39,568 bases of DNA from Desulfarculales bacterium UBA702 (lineage in GTDB: Bacteria > Desulfobacterota > Syntrophobacteria > Syntrophobacterales > Syntrophobacteraceae), in the NCBI GenBank assembly GCA_002298165.1, contig DBMI01000101.1, positions 1-39,568 of the forward strand. Reading direction: 5' to 3'. Position numbers and translations under genes: made by a program. Below, piece after piece: positions 24,559-32,649 of this stretch. The notes under the pieces were generated by a model. The model ran no database searches. It was not told where the DNA came from and saw nothing but the letters and a program-made list of their open reading frames with translations. Within the stretch, counting starts at the first letter, position 1. Each line of letters starts with the position of its first letter.

Positions 24559-24993
24559 GTTGCCTCCGGTCAAAAATGATGATTTAACTGCTGAACCGAC
24601 CTGGAAAGATTGCTGGCACACGTGTGCGCCTAAGCCGCTTATACCAGAATCATCCTGAATTGAAAAAGATAATAAAACTCGCCGGCTTAAGATGCCGCGA
24701 GTACCTGGAGCATCTCTGCGGCTATTCGACAGGTCCAGCGTATGTTAGAATCGAATTGTGAAAGAATTTCGGCAGGCGGTTTGCGGCCGAGAATGGATAC
24801 CTGCTTCATTTGTGAGCCTCGCTCGATGACTGTTGTAGACCGTATACTTGGCCGCGAAGGCGGAAAAGAGCGAAACCCAGTTTGGTCGGCAACCGACCCC
24901 TTAATTTTGAAACAGGCATCTCCGCCGGAGAAAAGATTGGAGAAGGACCTTTTGGTAAAAGTCCCGGCCATTCCACCTAGACCTCTTTCTGGC

Positions 24994-25794
24994 ATGAAAG
25001 AGGCCCTGGAAGCACTCTATGCGTACTACAACCGGCGCGGTTGCATTTATCCCGATCCGCTGGCGTTCGTCTACTTGTACGAAAACCGGCTCGACAGGGA
25101 AGTCGCCGGATTCATCGCATCGGCGCTTGCATATGGAAGAGTGCAGCAGATTCAATCGAGCGTCACAAGCGTGCTCGATAAAATGGGGCGCTCTCCTTCA
25201 GGATTCCTGATCGGAATGAATCCTGACGAACTCAGGAATATCTTTGGCTCATTCAAGCACCGCTTTACCACCGGCGCTATACTTTCCGGGCTGCTCGAAG
25301 GGCTGAGGAAGATTATCCTGGAATATGGCTCGCTCGAATCCTGCTTTTTAAGCCATTTCGATCTCTCGGACCAAAATATTCTTCCTGCCCTTTGCTCTTT
25401 TGTTTCCACGATTGATATTGCCGCCGGCGCAAGGATGCCTATGTTTATACCCTCGCCGGAGGGCGGAAGCGCATGCAAGAGGCTCAATCTGTTCTTGCGA
25501 TGGATGGTCCGCCGCGACAATGTCGATCCGGGAGTTTGGAAGAACGTACCGGCGTCGCGGCTGGTAATCCCTCTCGATACTCACATGCACAGGATCGCGT
25601 TGGCAATGGGCCTGACTCAGCGCAAACAGGCCGACCTGCGATGCGCGGTGGAAGTTACTGAAAATTTCGCCGGAATTTGCCCGGAGGACCCTATTCGCTA
25701 CGATTTCGCCCTTACACGGCTCGGAATCGGCAATGAAGCGCCTCCCGATGAAATCCTGGAATGTTTGAAGCTGGACCACTATCGCCGTCAATAG
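24994..25794 (+). CDS. TIGR02757 family protein (function unknown)
   Basis: From the ATG at 24994 the product is 266 residues, the usual size of the TIGR02757 family, and starts like it: MKEALEALYAYYNRRG, then IYPDPLAFVYLYENRLDREV and the GFIASALAYGRVQQI block. The C-terminal half has LFLRWMVRRDNVDPGVW and LVIPLDTHMHRIA, also typical. The family has no firmly established role; its helical fold has been compared with helix-hairpin-helix DNA glycosylases. The frame is open back to an ATG at 24742, adding 84 residues of unfamiliar sequence. A TTG at 24953 with a GGAGAAGG site is another possible start. The glutaredoxin gene follows after 17 nt. Confidence 0.8.
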   Translation: MKEALEALYAYYNRRGCIYPDPLAFVYLYENRLDREVAGFIASALAYGRVQQIQSSVTSVLDKMGRSPSGFLIGMNPDELRNIFGSFKHRFTTGAILSGLLEGLRKIILEYGSLESCFLSHFDLSDQNILPALCSFVSTIDIAAGARMPMFIPSPEGGSACKRLNLFLRWMVRRDNVDPGVWKNVPASRLVIPLDTHMHRIALAMGLTQRKQADLRCAVEVTENFAGICPEDPIRYDFALTRLGIGNEAPPDEILECLKLDHYRRQ

Positions 25795-25811
25795 TTCAGG
25801 GGGAGAATTAG

Positions 25812-26066
25812 ATGGAAGAATGCGTGAAGCTTTATGCTCTCAGTACGTGCCTGCATTGCAAAAACGCAAAGGAACTGCTCGATTCCTGCGGAGTCCAATA
25901 CGACTGCGTTCATGTGGACAAGCTTACCGGTGACGAAAGGCGCAGCATGATCGAGCAGATCAAAAAAGATAACCCGCAGTGCTCTTTTCCCATGTTGATT
26001 ATCGGTTCCAGGATAATAATAGGCTTCAGGGCCGAGGAGATCAGGGAGGCGCTGAATCTCGAATGA
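25812..26066 (+). CDS. Glutaredoxin-family protein
   Basis: An 84-residue thioredoxin-fold protein with the redox motif CLHC (residues 14-17), the cis-proline in SFPMLIIG, and the C-terminal GFRAEEIREAL. The length fits small glutaredoxin/NrdH-like proteins. It would shuttle electrons by dithiol-disulfide exchange in the cytoplasm. The ATG has a strong GGGGGAG site, and the last codon and stop overlap the start of the FTR catalytic-subunit gene (ATGA). The pairing suggests that this protein is the electron acceptor of that reductase (inference). Confidence 0.92.
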   Translation: MEECVKLYALSTCLHCKNAKELLDSCGVQYDCVHVDKLTGDERRSMIEQIKKDNPQCSFPMLIIGSRIIIGFRAEEIREALNLE

Positions 26067-26404
26067 CCGTAGAAGAACTCTATGAATTTCTAAGAAAGAC
26101 CCAGGAGCCCAAAGGCTATTTTTTCAATCGTGATCGGGATTTTGTTTTTCAGCTACTGGATGGTTTGCTGGTTAACAAAGACCGGTACGGCTACATGTGT
26201 TGTCCCTGCCGCCTTGCGGCAGAAGACCGTGAGTGGGACAGGGATATAATCTGCCCCTGCGTCTACCGCGTACCTGACGTTGCCGAATACGGAAGTTGCT
26301 ACTGCGGCCTGTATGTATCCAGGGATTGGAATGAGGGCAAGGTCCCTCATGTATACGTCCCGGAAAGAAGGCCGGCTGAAAAGGTATTCGGACCGGCCTG
26401 TTAA
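26063..26404 (+). CDS. Ferredoxin:thioredoxin reductase catalytic (beta) subunit
   Basis: A 113-residue protein with the arrangement of FTR catalytic subunits: CPC (47-49), CPC (64-66) and a third pair at 79-81, which together hold the 4Fe-4S cluster and the redox disulfide. The third motif is CYC rather than the usual CHC; the histidine next to the active disulfide helps tune catalysis in plant-type enzymes. The enzyme passes electrons from ferredoxin to a thiol protein. Translation starts at the ATGA overlap with the glutaredoxin gene; an upstream in-frame ATG inside that gene is rejected. No variable-subunit gene is adjacent, as is common outside photosynthetic organisms. Confidence 0.9.
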   Translation: MTVEELYEFLRKTQEPKGYFFNRDRDFVFQLLDGLLVNKDRYGYMCCPCRLAAEDREWDRDIICPCVYRVPDVAEYGSCYCGLYVSRDWNEGKVPHVYVPERRPAEKVFGPAC

Positions 26405-26718
26405 AAAATCCCGGGAACTGTTCAGGAACTATCTTTTAAGCCAAAAAAGGATTGTCACAGCCCGGGACTCGTTTTTATCAGAAAATCATGTCTCCTATGT
26501 AGATGATGCCCTCAGGGGCCGAATCCGCTTCTGATATTATTTTTCCGATGAACTTGGATAGATGTAGATGAAGAAGGATCTCCCACATATGTCTCAGTCA
26601 TAATTCAATTTTCATTCATCGTCTTTACAAATGGAAATCCAGTAATCATATTGTTTCAGGTTTTCCCGTCATTCGAAATTCCGAATACTTTATCCTTTGT
26701 TCCAGGGGGACAATCTCG
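26405..26718. other. Intergenic region with a long-loop inverted repeat
   Basis: This 314-nt gap between the FTR gene and the MucR-like gene has no convincing gene. TCCCGGG (26409-26415) pairs with CCCGGGA (26461-26467), followed by CTCGTTTTT, a weak terminator candidate because of the 45-nt loop. The promoter of the downstream regulator should lie in the A+T-rich right half. Confidence 0.35.
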
Positions 26719-27216
26719 ATGGAAAAAAAGTTGCTTGAACTTGCCGTAGAGATCGTGCAGGCACAGGCGTCAGTCAGCAAGATGACAGGAGATGAGATAG
26801 AGATTGCGCTTGTGAGGGTCTACAACGCACTTCATAAGATGAAGCTTGCTGAAACTGAGGATCGCTCGATCCTGCCCGATGATATGCCGGGATCCGGCAA
26901 ACAGGCATGGGCGGGCGCCGACCTGGACCCTCGCTCTTCGATTCAGGAAGACAGGGTGGTATGCATGGAATGCCGGTCTGAGTTTCGGCAGCTTACCGCC
27001 AACCATCTCAGGACCCACCAGCTCTCACCCCGTGAGTACAAGAAAAAATGGGGGTTTCCGCTAAAACAACCTCTGGCGGCAAGGGTACTGACGAAACTTA
27101 GGAGCAGGTCCGCAAAAAAACGCGGCCTTCCCGAAAAGCTTCAGATATACCTCGATCAGAAGAGAAAAGATAAAACCGCAGCCGAGCGGGACCTCCGGAG
27201 TGTTCGCAATTCATGA
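26719..27216 (+). CDS. MucR/Ros-family zinc-finger transcriptional regulator
   Basis: A 165-residue protein. The N-terminal third is a helical oligomerisation region; the centre carries a prokaryotic C2H2 zinc finger with C82, C85, H96 and H100 (CMECRSEFRQLTANHLRTH), followed by LSPREYKKKWGFP, the block typical of MucR. The C-terminal end is very basic (KLRSRSAKKRGLPEKLQ), suited to DNA binding. MucR proteins bind A+T-rich DNA and often act as silencers in alphaproteobacteria; relatives occur in Deltaproteobacteria. The ATG has an AGGGGGA site. Targets are unknown; it is a single gene with its own upstream gap. Confidence 0.9.
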   Translation: MEKKLLELAVEIVQAQASVSKMTGDEIEIALVRVYNALHKMKLAETEDRSILPDDMPGSGKQAWAGADLDPRSSIQEDRVVCMECRSEFRQLTANHLRTHQLSPREYKKKWGFPLKQPLAARVLTKLRSRSAKKRGLPEKLQIYLDQKRKDKTAAERDLRSVRNS

Positions 27217-27494
27217 CTTAAGACCAGAGCCGCCGCCATTCCGGTACCGGTATAAGAAGTCCCACCAGCAGTCACTAGCCTGGGGTTGAATTATAATGCC
27301 TTTTCAGGGGTCGACTTCCGATCCGAAGCAATAGGAAGGCGGGGGCGGGTTCTCGTGGCTTTTGCCCAAAAGGGATTGATTATACTGTCTGTTTCTTGTT
27401 TTCACTTTTTCGGCAACACTCGCAAAAAAGCGAGGCCTGCTTCAATTCCCACTCCACAAGTATCTCCCGACTGGACAACTACTCTAAGTAAAGA

Positions 27495-28151
27495 TCATTT
27501 TTCGAAGAAAACATTCAGCGGGCAGGATTCGCAAAGGGGTTTGCGGCGGCAGAAAAGATGCCCGGTCTTTACCAATAGGGCATGATATTCTTGAAAGAAA
27601 GGAACGTTCGGCTCGAGTGCCTCCGTGAAGAAATTCCTGAGTTCGTCATAGCTGATCGTTTCATCTATCCATCCGTGACGCGAGAAAATTCGATAGGTGT
27701 AAGCGTCCACTACAAATGAAGGTTTGTAGGCAGCATAGAGCACGATACAATCGGCTGTCTCGGGACCTATGCCGCGGATGCCAAGCAGTTCGGCCCGGAG
27801 TTCTTCGCCGTCCCGAGCAAGGAAATCATCAAGGCTGCCGTTCCAGTTTTGTGTGATGTGCTCGCAGAAGGATTTTACCTTCTTGGTTTTTTCGTTGTAG
27901 AAGCCGGACGAGCGGATCAGGGCAGCGAGGGTCGGAGCGGGGAGATCGCAAATCGCCCGGAAATTTAGTGCGTTGTTCTCCCTCAGGTTGTCTATTGCCT
28001 TAACTACGTTTTTCCACGCGGTGTTCTGGGTGAGTATCGCCCCCAGTACTACCTCGAATGGGGTTTCGGCCGGCCACCATCCCAACGGTCCAAAAGTTTC
28101 GAAGAGTTTGTCGTAAATTTGCTGGAGCAGTTCCAGCCTGTTTCCTCTCAC
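27495..28151 (-). CDS. MagIII-like DNA glycosylase (endonuclease III superfamily)
   Basis: A 218-residue HhH-GPD protein of the COG2231 group, the same length as Helicobacter MagIII, which removes 3-methyladenine. The hairpin LLGIRGIGPETADC (123-135) is followed by the catalytic aspartate D149 (VVDAYTYR). Glutamate replaces the lysine of true endonuclease III, so lyase activity is unlikely. Near the end C201, C207 and C210 recall the iron-sulfur loop, but the fourth cysteine is missing because the protein stops 8 residues later. The GTG start overlaps the amrS stop (GTGA); longer starts would lie within amrS. Confidence 0.85.
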   Translation of the reverse strand: MRGNRLELLQQIYDKLFETFGPLGWWPAETPFEVVLGAILTQNTAWKNVVKAIDNLRENNALNFRAICDLPAPTLAALIRSSGFYNEKTKKVKSFCEHITQNWNGSLDDFLARDGEELRAELLGIRGIGPETADCIVLYAAYKPSFVVDAYTYRIFSRHGWIDETISYDELRNFFTEALEPNVPFFQEYHALLVKTGHLFCRRKPLCESCPLNVFFEK

Positions 28152-29161
28152 TTTATTCCAACCCCGTCCAGGACCGTCCCGCATTTTGCGCAGAGCCCGG
28201 CTTTCAAATTCTCCAACTCTATCGAGTAACCTATTCTTTTGATCAAAAGAGCCCCGCATGAATAGCAGTATGTATTTTCACCGGAATCCCCTGGAACATT
28301 TCCGGTGTACACATAACGTAAGCCCGCTTCGAGCCCGATTTCACGCGCTTCTTGCAGCTTCTCGACAGGTGTAGGTCCCCTGTCGGTCAAAAGATATGTG
28401 GGATAGAACCGGCTGACATGCCAGGGGATCTCCGTGCCCACACCCGCTATGAACCCGGCGAGGTCCCGAAGTTCCTGGTCGTCATCATTGAGGCCCGGGA
28501 CAATCAGGGTTGTGACCTCGATCCAAATTCCACTTGCCTTCATCGACTCGATAGTAGCCAGTATCGGCTTGAGCTTGGCCCCACACTGTTCTTTGTAGTA
28601 TTTATCGGTAAATGCCTTGAGGTCTACGTTTGCCGCCCCAAGCACGGGGGCCGCTGCATCCAATGCCTCCCGCGTCATGTAACCATTGGTAACGAAAATA
28701 TTTTCCAGACCGAGTTTCTTCGCCCCACTCGCAACGTCCAGAGCATATTCCAAAAAAACTGTCGGCTCCGTATAGGTATAGGAAATCGTGGCGCAGCCTT
28801 GTTCGGCGGCGCGCCGGGCAACTTCATCCGCGGTTACGTTCTGGCCGAAAATCGTGCCGCTCGCCCGCGGGGATTGGGAGATATCGGAATTCTGGCAAAA
28901 AAGGCACCTGAAATTGCATCCCGCCGTCGCGATGGAATAGCTGGTGGTGCCAGGATAGAAGTGAAACAGCGGCTTTTTTTCGACAGGGTCAATGTGCTGG
29001 GCGATAAGCTTTCCGTAGACAAGGCTCCAAAGCGTTCCGCCCCGGTTTTCCCGTACACCGCATTTTCCCGTCTTGCCGGGTTCGATCCGGCAATGCTGCG
29101 AGCATAAACGGCAGTGCACCCGGTCTTCTCCAAGCCTCTCGTAGAGCATTGCTTCTTTCAT
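28148..29161 (-). CDS. amrS: AmmeMemoRadiSam system radical SAM protein AmrS
   Basis: A 337-residue radical SAM enzyme with the CNFRCLFC cluster motif, a preceding cysteine-rich segment (HCRLCSQHCRIEPGKTGKCGVRENR), the FPEEP-like TYTEPT block and a C-terminal zinc ribbon (CYSCG and CAKCG). These mark AmrS, formerly called PflA-like. It is usually linked with AmrA and AmrB proteins of unclear biochemical role; neither is visible here as a separate gene. It lies downstream of a methyltransferase gene with a 34-nt gap and is coupled to the glycosylase. The ATG has a GGGAG site. The reaction remains unknown. Confidence 0.9.
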   Translation of the reverse strand: MKEAMLYERLGEDRVHCRLCSQHCRIEPGKTGKCGVRENRGGTLWSLVYGKLIAQHIDPVEKKPLFHFYPGTTSYSIATAGCNFRCLFCQNSDISQSPRASGTIFGQNVTADEVARRAAEQGCATISYTYTEPTVFLEYALDVASGAKKLGLENIFVTNGYMTREALDAAAPVLGAANVDLKAFTDKYYKEQCGAKLKPILATIESMKASGIWIEVTTLIVPGLNDDDQELRDLAGFIAGVGTEIPWHVSRFYPTYLLTDRGPTPVEKLQEAREIGLEAGLRYVYTGNVPGDSGENTYCYSCGALLIKRIGYSIELENLKAGLCAKCGTVLDGVGIK

Positions 29162-29195
29162 GCACCGCTCCCGATATGGATTTTAACCATGGCAG

Positions 29196-30026
29196 CTATG
29201 TTCGAAGGCGCTTTTCCCCGGCATGTGTTTCGCTCTGGAGGATAATGTCCGAATTCGGGCAGCGCCAGCACACCGACCTCACCGAAGCGTTTGCCGCGCC
29301 GCTTGGGAGTTCGTTGAAAACGGGGGTCTGGAGGGTGATCAACCTGTTGCGCATATCAATTCGCATGGCAATGAAATGGCCGAAAGGAAACCTCTGGAAA
29401 ACGGAGGTACGCTCAAAAAACTGCACATATTTTAGGAATGGAAGTGGAAAGGCCATGCTGGTGCGCCAGATTATCGGGGAGCGACGGCTAAGGGCCTGGT
29501 GCGCCATTTTCTTGAGTTCGAAGACGCTGAAGAAGCGTGCATTGGAATAGAAAGAGTCTTTCCAGAATTTTTGGAGGAACTGGTTGATACGTCCAACCGA
29601 ATATTTATTCATAACCCCGAGCAAAACAGTCCCGCGCGCAACCCTGAATGCTTCCTGAAGAGCCTTCTCCGGGTCATCGACAAACTCGAGCGATGTAATC
29701 AGGGCAACGGTATCGAATTCATTGTCGCTGAACGGAAGATCTTCGGCAAAGGCCTTTTGCAGTCCTGCCACTCCTCCGAGCCGTTTTCTGGAAAGCTCAA
29801 TGCCAAGACCCGAGGGATCGACACCGCTCACCATGTGTCCGAGCGAGGATATCCATTCCAGGAAGATGCCGCTCCCGCAGCCCACCTCGAGTACCCGCTG
29901 AGGGCCGACGGGAGCCCACACCTTCAGGAGAAGTTCTTTTTGGAGCGCGAAAACCGATTGACCCAGGTCCGACCTGAACCAGTTCTCATATCGCTCCGTA
30001 TCTTTCAGTCCAAAAATATAGCTCAC
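29196..30026 (-). CDS. Class I SAM-dependent methyltransferase
   Basis: A 276-residue protein with motif I VLEVGCGSGIFLEW (about 46-59), an acidic end of strand 2 (GVDPS), and the FDTVALITSLEFVDDPEKAL segment that marks motif IV, typical of UbiE/COQ5-like enzymes. The C-terminal 100 residues are not recognised and may bind the substrate, which cannot be named. The start is GTG with a GAGGCGG site, 28 nt after ilvD; amrS follows after 34 nt, so it is likely cotranscribed with both. There is no signal peptide or membrane segment. Confidence 0.82.
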   Translation of the reverse strand: MSYIFGLKDTERYENWFRSDLGQSVFALQKELLLKVWAPVGPQRVLEVGCGSGIFLEWISSLGHMVSGVDPSGLGIELSRKRLGGVAGLQKAFAEDLPFSDNEFDTVALITSLEFVDDPEKALQEAFRVARGTVLLGVMNKYSVGRINQFLQKFWKDSFYSNARFFSVFELKKMAHQALSRRSPIIWRTSMAFPLPFLKYVQFFERTSVFQRFPFGHFIAMRIDMRNRLITLQTPVFNELPSGAANASVRSVCWRCPNSDIILQSETHAGEKRLRT

Positions 30027-30054
30027 AAAACCGCCTCAAAAGAGTCGGAAACAT

Positions 30055-31719
30055 TTAATCCTCGCACAACACCGCACCGCGAGACCCCGATGTTACCATG
30101 CGAGCATACCGTGCAAGATAACCCGTTTTTATCCTCGGCTCGCGCGGCTTCCAGGATTTGCGCCGCTCGGCCAGGATAGCATCGTCGACCAGAAGTTCGA
30201 TCTTCTTCTTGGGGATATCTATCAGTATTTCGTCCCCTTCTTCTATTAGTGCAATGGGCCCGCCGACAGCAGCCTCGGGGGATATATGCCCGATGGCCGC
30301 TCCCTGAGTGCCTCCGCTGAACCTGCCGTCAGTTATGAGGGCAACGTCCTTGCCGAGTCCAAGTCCCATTATTGCGGCGGTCGGGGTAAGCATTTCCTGC
30401 ATTCCGGGGCCGCCTTTGGGGCCTTCGTACCTGATAACCACGACGTCACCCGGCTTGATGGTGCCGCCCAGAATCGCATCGGCGGCTTCGGATTCGCTTT
30501 CGAACACACGGGCTCGGCCCTTTCTTGAAAGCATCTCGGAGGCTACCGCTGACTGCTTTACGACTCCACCTTCAGGCGCGAGGTTGCCATAAAGGATGGC
30601 GATCCCGCCCTGCTCGTGGTAGGGGTCTTCGAGCGGACGGATGACCTGCTGATCGAGCACTCGAACAGATTCCAGGTTCTTTCCAACGCTATTGCCGGTC
30701 ACCGTAAGGGCATCAGACTTTATTAATCCACGGCGGGAAAGCTCCTTCATTATTGCCTGTACGCCGCCGGCCGAATCGAGGTCTTCCAGAAAGTGCGGGC
30801 CTCCAGGCCTCAGGCTGCACAGGTGCGGCGTGCGGGCGCTGATCTCGTTGAAGATTTCCAGGTCGAGCTGTATTCCCGCCTCTTTCGCAATGGCCGGAAC
30901 ATGCAGGACTGTGTTCGTCGAGCACCCGAGCGCCATATCGACCGCCAGGGCATTTTCGAATGCCTCGCGCGTCGCGATATCGCGCGGCTTGGTATCCTTT
31001 TCTATAAGATCTATTATCCGTACGCCGGCTTCCTTCGCCAGGCGCACCCTGGCGGCCGTAACCGCCGGTATGGTTCCGTTTCCGGGCAACGCCAGCCCAA
31101 GGGCCTCCGACAGGCAGTTCATCGAATTAGCCGTGAACATCCCGGCGCATGAACCGCAACCGGGACAGGCATGGTCTTCGAGTTGATCGAGTTCATCAGC
31201 GGACATCTGCCCCGACTTGAACGCCCCGACTCCTTCAAAAACTGAAATGAGGTCAACGGGTTTTCCGTTTACCCGCCCTGCAAGCATCGGTCCGCCGCTT
31301 ATCACTATTGACGGGATGTTAAGCCTTAGAGCGGCCATTATCATCCCCGGTATGATCTTGTCGCAGTTCGGGATGAGAACGAGTCCGTCAAAGGGATGGG
31401 CCATTGCCATGATTTCAACGGAATCGGCAATCAGTTCGCGACTCGCAAGCGAATAGCGCATTCCGGGGTGATTCATCGCAATTCCGTCGCAAACTCCAAT
31501 CGTGCCGAACTCTATCGGGGTCCCGCCCGCCTGCCGGATTCCGGCCTTGACACCTTCGGTAATCCGGTCCAGGTGAATGTGGCCCGGAATGATTTCGTTA
31601 GCCGAATTCACCACGCCTATCAAGGGCCGGTCAATTTCAGCCCCTGTGTAGCCCATCGCCTTGAAAAGAGAGCGGTGCGGGGCCTTCTCGACACCCTTTT
31701 TCATCAGATCACTTCTCAT
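30055..31719 (-). CDS. ilvD: Dihydroxy-acid dehydratase
   Basis: IlvD dehydrates dihydroxy acids in valine, isoleucine and leucine (and pantothenate) synthesis. The 554-residue protein matches the standard length and has the Fe-S cluster cysteines in PNCDKIIPG and ACPGCGSCAGMFTANSMNC, with the conserved GTIGVCDGIAMNHPGM and GRFSGGTQG blocks. The start follows an AAAGGG site. It heads a same-strand cluster with the methyltransferase, amrS and the glycosylase, with no other branched-chain gene nearby. Oxygen sensitivity of this cluster type suits an anaerobe. Confidence 0.97.
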   Translation of the reverse strand: MRSDLMKKGVEKAPHRSLFKAMGYTGAEIDRPLIGVVNSANEIIPGHIHLDRITEGVKAGIRQAGGTPIEFGTIGVCDGIAMNHPGMRYSLASRELIADSVEIMAMAHPFDGLVLIPNCDKIIPGMIMAALRLNIPSIVISGGPMLAGRVNGKPVDLISVFEGVGAFKSGQMSADELDQLEDHACPGCGSCAGMFTANSMNCLSEALGLALPGNGTIPAVTAARVRLAKEAGVRIIDLIEKDTKPRDIATREAFENALAVDMALGCSTNTVLHVPAIAKEAGIQLDLEIFNEISARTPHLCSLRPGGPHFLEDLDSAGGVQAIMKELSRRGLIKSDALTVTGNSVGKNLESVRVLDQQVIRPLEDPYHEQGGIAILYGNLAPEGGVVKQSAVASEMLSRKGRARVFESESEAADAILGGTIKPGDVVVIRYEGPKGGPGMQEMLTPTAAIMGLGLGKDVALITDGRFSGGTQGAAIGHISPEAAVGGPIALIEEGDEILIDIPKKKIELLVDDAILAERRKSWKPREPRIKTGYLARYARMVTSGSRGAVLCED

Positions 31720-31881
31720 CTTTTTTCCCTTTCATGGAAATTTAAGCACTTAGGCCTAAACATCTAATAATTACAGTATTCTTAAGCATTTTGGAAGAGG
31801 CAAATGGACGGAGAACGACCGGAGAGGATGGATTTCGGGCACGATGAAAATAGCACTTTTTGTGTACGCCTGGGAAGTTTC

Positions 31882-32037
31882 GTAGGTTGGGTTGAGCGGG
31901 TCAAGGGAATTTCGCCGCGAACAGCAGTTGAAGGGAGCGAAACCCAACAATCAAGCGACACTCCAGACTAAGCGTTGGGTTTCGCTCCTGCAATCCATTT
32001 CCGGGTTTGTACCATTTCACCGCTCAACCCAACCTAC
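31882..32037. repeat. Nested inverted-repeat element, MITE-like
   Basis: An outer perfect 18-bp inverted repeat (GTAGGTTGGGTTGAGCGG at 31882-31899 and its complement at 32020-32037) encloses an inner perfect 15-bp one (GGAGCGAAACCCAAC at 31934-31948 with 31974-31988). Both arms share a TTGGGTT core. The whole 156-bp element could fold into a cruciform or long hairpin. It lies in the 479-nt gap (31720-32198) between ilvD and the merR-type gene, where no gene is seen. The GGGTTTCGCTC/CAACCCAACC type of sequence recurs in many bacterial genomes. Confidence 0.85.
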
Positions 32038-32198
32038 ATTCGCCAACCCGCAGCGAGGTCTCAATGCCAAGACCAATCCGCCGGTGGTGGATCTTTTGCT
32101 TGCCCCTCTTGTTTGACTCATTTCCTGGGGAGAGTTATATAACCGGTTCAATCATCTTGTGATTTCCATCTCTATGTTCCCATGAGGAGTTCCGGCTG

Positions 32199-32645
32199 AT
32201 GCATAAGGCCGATGGTAAGGCCGTCTACCCTATTGGTATCGTTGAAGAGCTTACCGGAATCAATGCCCGGACACTGCGGGCATACGAACAGCAAGGGCTG
32301 ATATGTCCTGCCCGGCGCGGAGGGAAGCGATTCTTCTCGGATAACGATCTTATGTGGATCGAGTGCATCAAATCGCTTCTGAATGGGAAGGGGTTTAATG
32401 CGGATGGGGTGAAAAGACTGCTTCTGGTAACGCCATGCTGGTTGATCCGCGGCTGCTCGGAAGAGGAGCGAAGGGGCTGTCCGGCTGTCCTGAACCTGAG
32501 TTCCCCCTGTTGGGAGATAAAAGGCTGCCGCAGCATTAAGGAAAGCAAATGCCATGAATGCCCTGTTTATGCGGAAAGAACCCGGCAGGTAGTAAAAACG
32601 ATGGAGCGGCAGGATGAAGAAGCCCGTGCCGCCGGAAAGCCATGA
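32199..32645 (+). CDS. MerR-family regulator with a cysteine-rich C-terminal domain
   Basis: A 148-residue protein. Residues 9-77 form a MerR winged helix (YPIGIVEELTGINARTLRAY, then GGKRFFSDNDL). The dimerisation helix is short. Residues 78-123 hold seven cysteines (80, 86, 94, 104, 110, 118, 121) in two related PCWxIxGC units (PCWLIRGC and PCWEIKGC), ending CHECPVY. This module looks like a metal or Fe-S binding sensor, but the ligand cannot be told. The ATG has a GAGGAG site, and the radical SAM gene follows 4 nt after the stop, so the two form an operon. Confidence 0.85.
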   Translation: MHKADGKAVYPIGIVEELTGINARTLRAYEQQGLICPARRGGKRFFSDNDLMWIECIKSLLNGKGFNADGVKRLLLVTPCWLIRGCSEEERRGCPAVLNLSSPCWEIKGCRSIKESKCHECPVYAERTRQVVKTMERQDEEARAAGKP

Positions 32646-32649
32646 AATA

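Noticed and set aside
24742..24993. 84-residue N-terminal extension of the TIGR02757 protein
   Set aside because: Unfamiliar composition and the family begins at the later methionine; kept only as an alternative start.
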